A stretch of 64,000 bases of DNA, taken from positions 186,001 to 250,000 of the forward strand of contig NZ_JAFGYF010000004.1 of assembly GCF_016921195.1 (NCBI RefSeq), in the 5' to 3' direction. Each line of letters opens with the position of its first letter. Within the stretch, counting starts at the first letter, position 1. Positions 1 to 8,267 of the stretch are shown here, piece after piece. Under the pieces are notes generated by a model, which worked only from the letters and a program-made list of their open reading frames with translations, had not been told where the DNA came from and made no database searches. The DNA is from Cellulosimicrobium cellulans (GTDB lineage Bacteria > Actinomycetota > Actinomycetes > Actinomycetales > Cellulomonadaceae). The position numbers and the translations under genes were made by a program.

Positions 1-437
1 GCGGCGTGGCGCAGGCGCTCGAGCACGCGCGCGGTGCTCGCGGGGTCGAGCAGCGAGCCGCCCGCCGCGACGGTGCGGACCGCGCCGACGAGGTCGGACC
101 CGTGGATCTGCTTGAGCACGTACCCCGACGCGCCGGCGAGCACCGCCTGGAACAGCGCCTCGTCGTCGGCGAACGACGTGAGCATGAGACAGCCGACCTC
201 GGGAAGCTCGGAGCGCACCTCGCGGCACACCTCGACCCCGGAGCCGTCGGGCAGGCGCACGTCGAGGATGGCGACGTCGGGACGCGTCGCCTTGATGCGC
301 GCGAGCGCGGAGGCGGCGGTGCCGGCCTCGCCGACGACGGTGATGTCACCGGCCGCCTCGAGCAGCGCGGCCACGCCACGGCGGACCACCTCGTGGTCGT
401 CGAGCAGGAACACACGGATCGGGTGGGGAGAGCCCAT
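1..437 (-). CDS. NarL/LuxR-type response regulator, receiver part (3' end outside window)
   Basis: The gene runs off the left edge; 145 codons are visible. The N-terminus reads IRVFLLDDHEVVRRGV, a classic receiver domain of the NarL/DevR type: the acidic pair DD is at residues 13-14, the phospho-acceptor Asp lies in the stretch VAILDVRLPDGSG, and the late Lys is in GYVLKQI. The C-terminal LuxR helix-turn-helix should lie beyond base 1. A phosphorylated regulator of this class controls transcription for a partner histidine kinase, not seen here. It diverges from a universal stress protein gene, an arrangement reminiscent of DevR/DosR regulons, so it may control that gene (inference). A TACGTT -10-like box ends 6 nt before the ATG, suggesting a leaderless mRNA. 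Confidence 0.9.
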   Translation of the reverse strand, partial: MGSPHPIRVFLLDDHEVVRRGVAALLEAAGDITVVGEAGTAASALARIKATRPDVAILDVRLPDGSGVEVCREVRSELPEVGCLMLTSFADDEALFQAVLAGASGYVLKQIHGSDLVGAVRTVAAGGSLLDPASTARVLERLRHA

Positions 438-651
438 GTCCTCAACGTAGCCCGTCGAGGGCGGATTCTCGCGCGCGCGAGGGTGCGACGCCGCAGGTGC
501 GGGACCTTCGTCCCGCGACCTGGAGCCGTGGGTCCCCGCATGCGGGGGCGCTCGCAGGGTGCGCTCCCCCGGTCTCGGGGAGTATCCAGGAAGTATGCAG
601 GCGGCGGGCTCGGCCCGGCCGCGAAGGGGACGAGGGACAGAGGTGGGAACC

Positions 652-1551
652 GTGAGCGGATCGACGCAGCAGGTCGTGCTGGTCGGTGTGGACGGCAGCG
701 CGACGAGCGGCAAGGCCCTGGACTGGGCCGTGCGCGAGGCGGCTCGGCGCGGCGCCCAGCTCCGCGTGCTGCACGTCGCCTACGTGCCGGTGGTCGCGAC
801 GCCGTTCGTCGGGGGCGCGTACTACCCGAGTGTCGAGGAGCTCGGGGAGATCGCCGGGCCCATCCTGTCGGCCGCCGCCAAGCGCGCCGCGCACGTCGAC
901 CCCACCGTGCCCGTGCGCACCCTGCTGCGGTCCGGCCCGCCCGCCGAGGCGCTGCTCGACGAGGCCAAGGACGCCGACCTCGTCGTGGTCGGGTCGCGCG
1001 GCCTGGGCTCGGTCGGCTCCATGTTCTTCGGCTCGGTCGGGACGCGGCTCGCCGCGCGCTCCCCCGTGCCCGTGGTCGTCGTGCCGCCCGTCGTGGACCG
1101 GAGCGAGCGGACGACCGACGTCGTCGTCGGCGTCGACGGGTCCGTGCACGGCGACGCGGCGCTGCGGTTCGCTCTCGACGAGGCGGCCCGCACCCGGTCG
1201 CGCGTCGTCGCGGTGTGCGCGTGGCGCCTGCCCACGGGTCCGCTGTGGGAGGAGAACCCGTCGTTCTACACGTCGGCCGAGCGCGACGCGCGGGCCGAGG
1301 CGTCGCGCACCGTCGATGCGGCGCTCGCGCGCGTGCGGACCGCCGCGCACGACGACGTCCTCGTCGAGACGTTCGTCGTGGACCGCGAGCCGTCCGCCGC
1401 GATCCGGGAGGCCGCGGCGGGAGCCGCGCTGACCGTCGTCGGCTCGCGCGGCCGGGGCGACCTGCGCGGCATGGTCCTGGGTTCGGTGAGCCAGCAGGTG
1501 CTGCACCACGCGACGCACCCGGTCGCCGTCGTGCACGCCGAGAAGGCGTAG
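652..1551 (+). CDS. Universal stress protein with two UspA domains
   Basis: A 299-residue cytoplasmic protein with two tandem UspA domains (about residues 5-145 and 155-297). Each begins with a VVxGVDGS strand and ends with an ATP-binding loop of the G-x2-G-x9-G-S kind (VVVGSRGLGSVGSMFFGS and VVGSRGRGDLRGMVLGS), so nucleotide binding is expected. Tandem Usp proteins are typical of actinobacterial dormancy and hypoxia regulons. The GTG at 652 was chosen over in-frame codons upstream because AGAGGTGGG lies just before it and the UspA fold starts there. The gene diverges from the response regulator and is followed by a strong hairpin. Confidence 0.93.
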   Translation: MSGSTQQVVLVGVDGSATSGKALDWAVREAARRGAQLRVLHVAYVPVVATPFVGGAYYPSVEELGEIAGPILSAAAKRAAHVDPTVPVRTLLRSGPPAEALLDEAKDADLVVVGSRGLGSVGSMFFGSVGTRLAARSPVPVVVVPPVVDRSERTTDVVVGVDGSVHGDAALRFALDEAARTRSRVVAVCAWRLPTGPLWEENPSFYTSAERDARAEASRTVDAALARVRTAAHDDVLVETFVVDREPSAAIREAAAGAALTVVGSRGRGDLRGMVLGSVSQQVLHHATHPVAVVHAEKA

Positions 1552-1568
1552 CCCGAGGTCACGCAGGT

Positions 1569-1602
1569 GGTGGTGCGCCCGCTGCCGGACGGGCACACCA
1601 CC
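1569..1602. terminator. Hairpin between convergent genes
   Basis: GGTGGTGCGCCCG at 1569-1581 pairs with CGGGCACACCACC at 1590-1602 with one mismatch and an 8-nt loop. A second GC hairpin (GGGGCGGC against GCCGCCCC) follows at about 1613-1635. It lies just after the stress protein stop and before the end of the convergent large gene, so it can serve both strands. No U-tract is evident, as is usual in GC-rich actinobacteria. Confidence 0.7.
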
Positions 1603-1703
1603 CCTGAGAAGCGGGGCGGCATCGGCCGCCGCCCCACGTGGCGCCCCGGTGACGCCGGGCGAGACGGTGTCGGACCCCCGTCTCACCCGGCGCTCGGGTC
1701 ACG

Positions 1704-4700
1704 TCAGCCGCACGAGCGCGCGGCGTACCCGGCCGTGACCGTGTCGGTGCCGCCGTCGGCGTCCGTCACGGTGACGGTCACCTCGCCGGCCTCGATCTCC
1801 GTGGCACGCGTGCTGAACGACTGGTAGGCGTTCTTGCCCGGGGCCACGTCCGTGAAGGTCTTGCTGCCGAACGGCGTCTCGATCGCGACGTTCAGCGCGG
1901 AGTCGTCCACGTTGAGCGCACGCACCGCGACGTAGACCTTGCCGGCCAGGCAGCGCGGCTCGACCGTCACGTCGGCGTCCGGAGTGTCCGCACCGGCGGG
2001 GATGCCGGTGAGGTACTCGAAGCCCTTGGCGGAGAACTCGTCGTTCGCCGGCGAGCCGTCGTACTCCATGACGAAGTACGCCACGTCGGCGTCGAGACCG
2101 GCCTGCAGGATCTCCTGCAGCGGCATGTCGCCCTCCCCGAGGTTGGTGAACGTCGGACGCCCACCCTCGTTGAGGTTCGTCGCGTCCTTGATGTGGAGGA
2201 GCTCGATGCGGTCCGCGTGCTCGTCGATCAGCGCGGGGACGTCCACACCGGCGTTCGCCGCCCAGGCCGTGTCCAGCTCGAAGGCGACGAACTCGGGGTC
2301 CGTCTCCGCCACGAGGATCTCCCACGCGGAGGTCAGCTCACCGTTGTACTCGTACTGGGTGGTGAACTCCTGGTCGTGGTTGTGACCGAACAGCTTGCCG
2401 GTGCCGTTCGCGACCGAACGCTCGCCGAGACGGTTCATCGCCTCGGCCGTGGCCAGCACGTTCTCCAGCCCGCCGGCGATGCCCGGACGGGGGAACCCGC
2501 CCGACCCGACGTACTCCTGGCCCATCGTCTTGACGAACGCGAGCGTCGAGTCGAACGTGTCCTCGTTCACGTCGTAGTGCGACGACGGGACACGGAGACC
2601 GGCGGCGTCGAACTGGGCGCGAGCCTGCTCCGCCGTGAGGCCGGAGTAGTTCGACCCGAAGGGCTCGACGTTCTCGAAGCCGATCTCGCCCAGGCGGTCG
2701 TAGACGCCCTCCCAGCCGATCTGGCGGCTCCACGAGCTGAGCGAGAACAGCTGCATCGAGACCTTGTCCACCGGGATGGTGACCGGCTCGGTCGGCTCCT
2801 CGGAGCCGCCCGCGGCCTGACCGGTGAGGTACTCGAACCCGGTCGTGGCGAAGGACTCGCCGTCGGCGGCCATGTCGTACTCCATGACGTAGTACGCGAC
2901 GCCCGCCTCCTGACCGGCGGCCAGGATCTCCTGCAGCGGCATGTCGCCGTCGCCGAGGTTGGTGAACGTCGGGCGCCCGCCGGCGTTGAGGTTGACGGCG
3001 TCCTTGATGTGCAGGAGCTCGATCCGGTCGCCGTACTGCTCGATGAGCGCCGGGACGTCGACGCCCGCGTGGGCGGCCCACGCCGTGTCCAGCTCGAACG
3101 TCACGAACTCGGGGTCCGTCTCCGCCACCAGGATCTCCCACGCCGACGTGAGCTCACCGTTGTACTCGTACTTGGTGGTGAACTCCTGGTCGTGGTTGTG
3201 GCCGAACACCTTGCCGACGCCCGCCTCCACGGAACGCTGGCCGAGGCGGTTCATCGTCTCGGCCGTGGCGAGCGTGTTCTCCAGGCTGCCGATCCCCGGG
3301 CTGGGGAAGCCGCCGGAGCCCACGTACTTCTGTCCCACCGTGGCGACGTAGTCGAGCGTGTCGTCGAAGTTCGCCTCGCCCACGTCGTAGTGCGAGGACG
3401 GGACGCTCAGGCCCGCGGAGTCCGCCTGCGCGCGGAACTGCTCGGCCGTCAGGCCGGAGTAGTTGCCACCGAAGGGCTCGATGTTCTGGAGCCCGATCTC
3501 ACCGAGGCGGTCGAGCACGGCCGACTGGCCGTCGGCGGTGACCCAGGGGATCAGCGAGAACATCTGGAGCGAGACCTGGTCGGCCGGGATGATGACGGAC
3601 TTCCCGAAGAACACGTTGTCGACGTCGACGCCGCCCGTGCTCGTCACGACGACCTTGCCCGAGCCCTCCGGCACGCTGGTGAGCGTGCGGGTGACGTCGG
3701 TCCAGCCCTCGCTGTCGAAGCGGAGCTCGGCGAGCGACTCGTCGGTCGTGCCGTCGGCGCCCTCCCAGCCCAGCGTGACGGTGCCCTCGCCGCGACCGAG
3801 GACGGTCACGCGGTTGATGGCGTCGCCCGACGGGGCGTGCTCGAAGGCCACCGGCTCGTAGGCGAACGAGTCGCCCGCGTCGAGGGAGGTGACGTAGCCA
3901 CCGGCGTCGGCGCTCTCGTCGACGACGACCTCGATGCCCTCGGCCTCGTCGTACCACTCGGCCTGCTGCTCCTCGGGCTTGAAGATGCGCGTGAGCTCAC
4001 CGGTCGTGGCCGGGACGTCGCCCTGGGCCTTGTCGGTGTAGGTCACGACGAGGGTGCCGAAGATCTTCTCGCCCTCACCGTGCTCCACGGCGTCCGCGTT
4101 GGTCGCGATGGTGATGCCGCAGCCGTCGGCCGTGGCCTTCGCCGACCCCGTGACCTCGGGGTGCGCGTGGGTGTTGTGGCCGAGGCCGAACGTGTACTTG
4201 ACGTCGCTGCAGACGACCTCGTCGCCGTCCTCGGCGTCGTGCACCGAGACCCCGAGCGAGAGCTCGTCGCCCCAGTTGAAGATCGCCCCGTCGGCGACGT
4301 CGACGCTGATCTCGGGTGCGGTGTTGCCGACCGTGATCTGCTTCGTCGAGAGCGTGAAGAGACCCTCGGGGTCCGTGACCCGCAGGATGACGTCGTACTG
4401 CCCGAGCTCGGTGTATTCGTGCGTGACCCTCACGCCGGTGGCGTCGGTCTGACCGTCACCGTCGAAGTCCCACTCGTACGTGAGCTCGGCGCCCTCGGGG
4501 TCGCTCGACCGCGAGGCGTCGAACGTGACCTCGAGCGGGGCCTCGCTGCTGGAGATCGCGCTGGCGGTGAACGACGCCTGCGGGTGCCGGTTGCCCTCGC
4601 TGTAGGACACGCGGTACAGGCCCGCGTCCGGGTTCTGGCGGAAGAAGCCGTCACCGTACTCGAGGACGTACAGGTTGCCGTCCGGACCGAACTCGAAGTC

Positions 4701-6266
4701 CATGACGTTGTCCCAGATGGGCTGTGCGGAGCTCGTGAGGTGCGCGTTCGGCAGGAACTCCTCCACGGCCGTCACCACACCGTCGCTGCTCAGCTCGTCG
4801 AGCGTGAACGCGGCGACGTAGTCCTGGGAGAACTCCGCCATGAACGGCTTGCCGTCCCAGTAGTCGGGGAACTTGCCCGGTGCGTCAGGGTAGTCGGCCG
4901 AGCGGTAGACCGGGCCGCCCATGGGGGCCTGGCCCGTGCCGCCCCACTCCGTCAGCGGGTCGAGCAGCTCGGGCTGGTCGCCGGCCTTGTCGCCGTAGTA
5001 CACCTGCGGCGCGGTCGCCGGCGGCACGACGTCCAGGCCGGTGTTCCACGTCGAGTTGTTCACGGCGCCGGCCTCGCAGTCGAAGAACTCGCCCGGCGTC
5101 GAGGTCGCGTAGTCCCACTCGTTGTAGTTCGCGTTGGGGCCGTGGCAGTAGGGCCAGCCACCGTTCATCGGCTCGGTCGTCAGCTGCCACTCGACGTAGC
5201 CCATGGGCCCGCGGTTCGGGTCCGCGGCCGCCGCGTCGGGGCCGTAGTCGCCCCACACGAGCGCCCCGGACTCGACGTCGTAGTCGATCCGGAACGGGTT
5301 GCGCACCCCCATGACGTAGGTCTCGTCGCGGACCAGGTCACGGACGTCGTCGTACTGCGGGTCGTCGAAGAGGTTGCCCTCCGGGATGGTGTACGTGCTG
5401 CCCGGACCCACCTCGGTGCCGGGCGCGAGGTTCTCGATCGGGTTGATCCGCAGGATCTTGCCGCGCAGGTCGTTGGTGCTGCCCGCACCGCGACGGTCGT
5501 CGAAACCGGGGTTCATGCCCGGGGCGTTGTTGTTCGGCGCGTACCCGGCCGCGCCCGGGGCGCTCGCCGGGGTGTTGTCACCGGTGGAGAGGAACAGGTT
5601 CCCCTCCTCGTCCCACGCCATGTCCGCACCGACGTGGCAGCACTGGCCGCGCTGCGCGTCGATCTTGAGGATCGCGCGCTCGGTGGACAGGTCGATCTCG
5701 TTCGTCGCCGGGTCCCACGTGAACCGCGACAGCTGGTTGTAGCCCAGCCACCGGTCCCAGTAGCTCTCGTCCTCGCCCGCGGGCAGCGAGTTCGGCGCGC
5801 TCCCGTTCGGCGTCGTCTCCGGGTACTCCACGCCGGAGGGCGACGTGCCCTCCATCACCCGAGGCGCGTACACCATGTACAGGTAGTGGTTCTCCTCGAA
5901 GTTCGGGTCCAGGGAGATGCCCTGGAGCCCGTCCTCCGAGTTCTTGTAGACGTCGAGCTGCGCGATCTGGCTCGTCAGACCCGTCATCGGGTCCGTGAGT
6001 CGCACGACGCCGTCGCGTGCCGTGTGCAGGACGCGCGAGTCGGGCAGGACGGCGAGGTCGATCGGCTCGCCCGTGTCCTTGCTGAGCAGCACCTTCTCGT
6101 AGTTGTCCCAGTCGAGCGCGGCGACGTCGGCGGCGACATCGCCTCCGTCCTCGTGCCCGGGGTGGGCGTACGCCCCTGCGACCGTCAGCGGTACCAGCAT
6201 CGCTGCTGAGACCGCCGCAGCGGCGTATCGGGACCACCTTCGGTGGCCTGGGGAAAATTCGTGCAC
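1704..6266 (-). CDS. Giant secreted sugar dehydrogenase-PKD protein fused to two isomerase/epimerase TIM barrels
   Basis: 1520 residues from a GTG with an ideal AAGGAGGA site 5 nt upstream (6271-6278). Residues 1-35 form a signal peptide ending near AGAYAHPG. Residues about 55-560 are a glucose/sorbosone dehydrogenase six-blade propeller (LAVLPDSRVLHTARDGVVRL, GNLFLSTGDN, MGVRNPFRIDYD), a family often PQQ-dependent. Residues 560-650 are a PKD domain (YEWDFDGDGQTD). Next come an Ig-like region and a CBM6-like beta-sandwich (about 770-890). Two sugar-phosphate isomerase/epimerase-type TIM barrels follow at about 895-1150 and 1165-1425; both carry GHNHDQEFTT, FELDTAWAA and ELLHIKDA. A final 90-residue module has two Cys. 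It probably oxidises or remodels extracellular sugars; the barrels' substrate is unknown. Monocistronic. Confidence 0.85.
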   Translation of the reverse strand: MHEFSPGHRRWSRYAAAAVSAAMLVPLTVAGAYAHPGHEDGGDVAADVAALDWDNYEKVLLSKDTGEPIDLAVLPDSRVLHTARDGVVRLTDPMTGLTSQIAQLDVYKNSEDGLQGISLDPNFEENHYLYMVYAPRVMEGTSPSGVEYPETTPNGSAPNSLPAGEDESYWDRWLGYNQLSRFTWDPATNEIDLSTERAILKIDAQRGQCCHVGADMAWDEEGNLFLSTGDNTPASAPGAAGYAPNNNAPGMNPGFDDRRGAGSTNDLRGKILRINPIENLAPGTEVGPGSTYTIPEGNLFDDPQYDDVRDLVRDETYVMGVRNPFRIDYDVESGALVWGDYGPDAAAADPNRGPMGYVEWQLTTEPMNGGWPYCHGPNANYNEWDYATSTPGEFFDCEAGAVNNSTWNTGLDVVPPATAPQVYYGDKAGDQPELLDPLTEWGGTGQAPMGGPVYRSADYPDAPGKFPDYWDGKPFMAEFSQDYVAAFTLDELSSDGVVTAVEEFLPNAHLTSSAQPIWDNVMDFEFGPDGNLYVLEYGDGFFRQNPDAGLYRVSYSEGNRHPQASFTASAISSSEAPLEVTFDASRSSDPEGAELTYEWDFDGDGQTDATGVRVTHEYTELGQYDVILRVTDPEGLFTLSTKQITVGNTAPEISVDVADGAIFNWGDELSLGVSVHDAEDGDEVVCSDVKYTFGLGHNTHAHPEVTGSAKATADGCGITIATNADAVEHGEGEKIFGTLVVTYTDKAQGDVPATTGELTRIFKPEEQQAEWYDEAEGIEVVVDESADAGGYVTSLDAGDSFAYEPVAFEHAPSGDAINRVTVLGRGEGTVTLGWEGADGTTDESLAELRFDSEGWTDVTRTLTSVPEGSGKVVVTSTGGVDVDNVFFGKSVIIPADQVSLQMFSLIPWVTADGQSAVLDRLGEIGLQNIEPFGGNYSGLTAEQFRAQADSAGLSVPSSHYDVGEANFDDTLDYVATVGQKYVGSGGFPSPGIGSLENTLATAETMNRLGQRSVEAGVGKVFGHNHDQEFTTKYEYNGELTSAWEILVAETDPEFVTFELDTAWAAHAGVDVPALIEQYGDRIELLHIKDAVNLNAGGRPTFTNLGDGDMPLQEILAAGQEAGVAYYVMEYDMAADGESFATTGFEYLTGQAAGGSEEPTEPVTIPVDKVSMQLFSLSSWSRQIGWEGVYDRLGEIGFENVEPFGSNYSGLTAEQARAQFDAAGLRVPSSHYDVNEDTFDSTLAFVKTMGQEYVGSGGFPRPGIAGGLENVLATAEAMNRLGERSVANGTGKLFGHNHDQEFTTQYEYNGELTSAWEILVAETDPEFVAFELDTAWAANAGVDVPALIDEHADRIELLHIKDATNLNEGGRPTFTNLGEGDMPLQEILQAGLDADVAYFVMEYDGSPANDEFSAKGFEYLTGIPAGADTPDADVTVEPRCLAGKVYVAVRALNVDDSALNVAIETPFGSKTFTDVAPGKNAYQSFSTRATEIEAGEVTVTVTDADGGTDTVTAGYAARSCG
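2001..3590 (-). repeat. Internal duplication encoding the two TIM barrels
   Basis: About 780 bp is present twice head to tail inside the large gene (3590-2814 and 2774-2001). The two protein copies share long identical blocks such as EYNGELTSAWEILVAETDPE, SNYSGLTAEQ/GNYSGLTAEQ and PSSHYDV. The high similarity indicates a recent intragenic duplication or ongoing gene conversion. Confidence 0.85.
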
Positions 6267-6629
6267 AACGTCCTCCTTGACGCACTCGGGGAACCAAGCA
6301 GCCTGCATCGTGAGGGCGCGGCACAGGATCTCTGGCCGCACTCCTGCGTGGCTCGCGCCGGTCGACGCATGCGAGCGCTCGACGCTGAGGCTGCACGTGC
6401 GACCGACCGAGGGTGCCCGTGTCAGCCGACGAAACCCGACCGTACCTTCGGGATCGACTTTTGTCGACGTTTAGGCGAAAGATGCCTGCCGTGGATCTTT
6501 GTTATGTCCGCTCTCTATGCACAAGTGGAGCATCCGCTGAGCGGAGGCTCCTCACGAGTGCGCGGCGCTGCGCGACGCGCTTGTCGACGGCGGACCGGCC
6601 ACGTCCGCCGCCTGCGCTGAGCTCGAGGC
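6267..6629. other. Intergenic region upstream of the giant gene
   Basis: 363 bp without a convincing gene. It holds the upstream region of the minus-strand giant gene. The stretch 6450-6530 is much more AT-rich than its surroundings (contains CTTTTGTCGACGTTTAGG), a likely promoter/operator zone. A hairpin at 6528-6550 (GAGC-a-TCCGC-tga-GCGGA-g-GCTC) may end the MarR transcript. No -35/-10 pair could be assigned with confidence. Confidence 0.45.
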
Positions 6630-7070
6630 CTACGCCCAGGGATCGGTGATCTCCCGCAGACGCGTGAGCTGACGCCGCAGGGACGCCATCCCGCGCGCAC
6701 CGAGGTGCGCGGTCCACTCCTCCTCGACCCGGGCGAGCTCCGCCGCGGCGACGCGGGACGCCGCCTCCCCCCGGGCCGTGACGCGCACGAGCCGCGCCCG
6801 GCGGTCGGCAGGGTCAGGGACGCGCTCGACGTACCCGGCGGCCTCGAGCTGGTCGACGAGGAACCCCGCGGTCTGCTTGGTGATCTCCGCCGCCTCGGCG
6901 AGCTCCGTGAGGCGCGTGCCGTGCGGCCCGATGCGCTGGAAGACCCGGAGCTGCGCCGGCGTCGCGTCGTCGAACCCCGCGTCCCGGACCGCGGCGTAGA
7001 CCCGCAGCTCGAGCGCGCGGTAGGGGATGAACAGGAGCAGCCCGGTGTTGAGCTCGTCCTGCTCGCTCAC
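6630..7070 (-). CDS. MarR-family transcriptional regulator
   Basis: 146 residues from GTG 7070, which has GGAGG 5 nt upstream; an ATG at 7103 is in frame but lacks a ribosome site. The protein is a typical winged helix: TPAQLRVFQRIGPHGTRLTELAEAAEITKQTAGFLVDQLEAAGYVERVPDPADRRARL contains the recognition helix and the wing with the conserved DPADRRARLV. MarR proteins bind as dimers to short palindromes and are released by small phenolic or oxidised ligands. The gene diverges from the mycothiol-enzyme gene at 7161, and a perfect palindrome lies between them, so it very likely represses both. The ligand is unknown. Confidence 0.92.
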   Translation of the reverse strand: MSEQDELNTGLLLFIPYRALELRVYAAVRDAGFDDATPAQLRVFQRIGPHGTRLTELAEAAEITKQTAGFLVDQLEAAGYVERVPDPADRRARLVRVTARGEAASRVAAAELARVEEEWTAHLGARGMASLRRQLTRLREITDPWA

Positions 7071-7114
7071 GCGCGCCTCCGCGGGGTGCCAGGGGTTGAC
7101 CATCGTCAGCCAGA

Positions 7115-7131
7115 CTGACTAAAGTAGTCAG
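7115..7131. promoter_or_regulatory. Probable MarR operator
   Basis: CTGACT-aaagt-AGTCAG is a perfect 6-bp inverted repeat with a 5-nt spacer, placed between the divergent MarR and mycothiol-enzyme genes. Size and symmetry fit a MarR dimer site. Binding is inferred, not shown. Confidence 0.75.
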
Positions 7132-7160
7132 ATCATCGTATCAGTTCTGGAGGCGCTCCG

Positions 7161-7850
7161 ATGAGTGCACCCGACTACTGGATGACGGAGGACGACGTGT
7201 GGGCGGCCGTCGCGACCGCCCGGGCCTCCTTCGCGGACCTGGTCGCCGGTCTCGACCCCGCCGACTGGGAGCGTCCCAGCCTGTGCGCGGGATGGCGCGT
7301 CCACGACGTCGCCGCGCACCTCACCCTCGCCCCCACCTCCTCGCGCGCGGCGCTCGCCCGCGGGCTCGTCCGGGCGCTCGTCCGGGGCCGCGCGAGCTTC
7401 GACGGGATGATGGACCTCCTCACGCGCGAGGCCGGGACACGCCCGCGCGAGGACGTCCTCGCGGCCCTGCGCGCGGCCGTCGGGTCGCGCCGCCTCGCAC
7501 CGGGGACGACGCCGCACGTCGCGCTCGTGGACGCGCTCGTCCACGCCCAGGACGTCGCCGTCGCGCTCGGGATCGACCTCCCCGCACCACCCCTCGCGTC
7601 GCGCGAGGCGGCCGAGCGCGTGTGGGCGGTGTCGTTCCCCTTCCACGCCCGACGGCGCCTCGCCGGGTTCCGTCTCGTCGCCGCCGACGCGCCGTGGCAG
7701 CGCGGCGAGGGGCAGCAGGTGACCGGGTCGATGACCGCCCTGCTCCTGCTGCTCACCGGGCGACCCGCGGCCCTCGCCCTCCTGGACGGTGACGGCGCAC
7801 GCCGCCTCGCCCGCTCGTTCGCGCCGCACGACCGGGAGGAGCTCCCATGA
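7161..7850 (+). CDS. Maleylpyruvate isomerase-family, mycothiol-dependent enzyme (DinB-like)
   Basis: 229 residues, ATG with TGGAGG about 8 nt upstream. The N-terminal half has the hallmark DWERPSLCAGWRVHDVAAHLTLAP, a DinB-like four-helix bundle in which His residues bind a metal; the helices continue through VALVDALVHAQDVAVALG with a second His. This matches the TIGR03083 family, which uses mycothiol, the actinobacterial thiol, for conjugation or isomerisation. The substrate cannot be read from sequence. It overlaps the next gene by ATGA and is probably repressed by the divergent MarR protein, which suggests a role in detoxifying the regulator's ligand. Confidence 0.85.
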   Translation: MSAPDYWMTEDDVWAAVATARASFADLVAGLDPADWERPSLCAGWRVHDVAAHLTLAPTSSRAALARGLVRALVRGRASFDGMMDLLTREAGTRPREDVLAALRAAVGSRRLAPGTTPHVALVDALVHAQDVAVALGIDLPAPPLASREAAERVWAVSFPFHARRRLAGFRLVAADAPWQRGEGQQVTGSMTALLLLLTGRPAALALLDGDGARRLARSFAPHDREELP

Positions 7851-8224
7851 GCACGATCGCCCAGGTCCTCGCCGTCGCCGCCGGCGTGCTGCACGTCGGC
7901 GTCGGGGTCGTCGAAGCCTTCTTCTTCCACCGGCCCTGGGCCCAGCAGTTCCTGCTGCGCAAGCGCTTCTCACCGCCCGAGGTCGGGCTGTGGGCGTTCA
8001 ACGTCGCGTTCTACAACATGTTCCTCGGCGCCGGGACGGTGCTCGGGGTCGTGCTCGCCGCGAACGGCCTCGTGGACGAGGGCCGGACCCTCGTCCTGTA
8101 CACCGCGGGCTTCATGACCCTCGGTGGGGTCGTGCTGTGGGTCTCCGACCATCGCCTGTGGACCGGGACCCTCGGACAGTCCGGGTTCGGGCTCGCGACG
8201 CTCGTCGTGACCCTCGCGTCCTGA
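7847..8224 (+). CDS. DUF1304 family membrane protein
   Basis: 125 residues with four predicted membrane spans (starting QVLAVAAGVLHVGVGVVEAFFF). The conserved patch FFFHRPWAQQFLLRKRF and later FNVAFYNMFLGAG are typical of DUF1304 proteins, whose function is not established. Start and upstream stop share ATGA, and GGGAGGAG lies just before the ATG, so it is translationally coupled to the mycothiol enzyme and belongs to the same MarR-controlled operon. Confidence 0.88.
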   Translation: MSTIAQVLAVAAGVLHVGVGVVEAFFFHRPWAQQFLLRKRFSPPEVGLWAFNVAFYNMFLGAGTVLGVVLAANGLVDEGRTLVLYTAGFMTLGGVVLWVSDHRLWTGTLGQSGFGLATLVVTLAS

Positions 8225-8267
8225 CCGGCGCCGCTCGACACCTTCTGGGCGTTGCTACGGTCGAGAG

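Noticed and set aside
2193-6209. A 1338-codon open frame on the plus strand opposite the giant gene
   Set aside because: Its product is Arg/Val/Leu-biased without any domain, while the minus strand encodes recognisable domains with a signal peptide and ribosome site. Long antisense frames are expected at this GC content.
6413-6649. Short open frames in the 6.3-6.6 kb gap
   Set aside because: They lack ribosome sites and similarity, and the AT-rich composition fits a promoter region.
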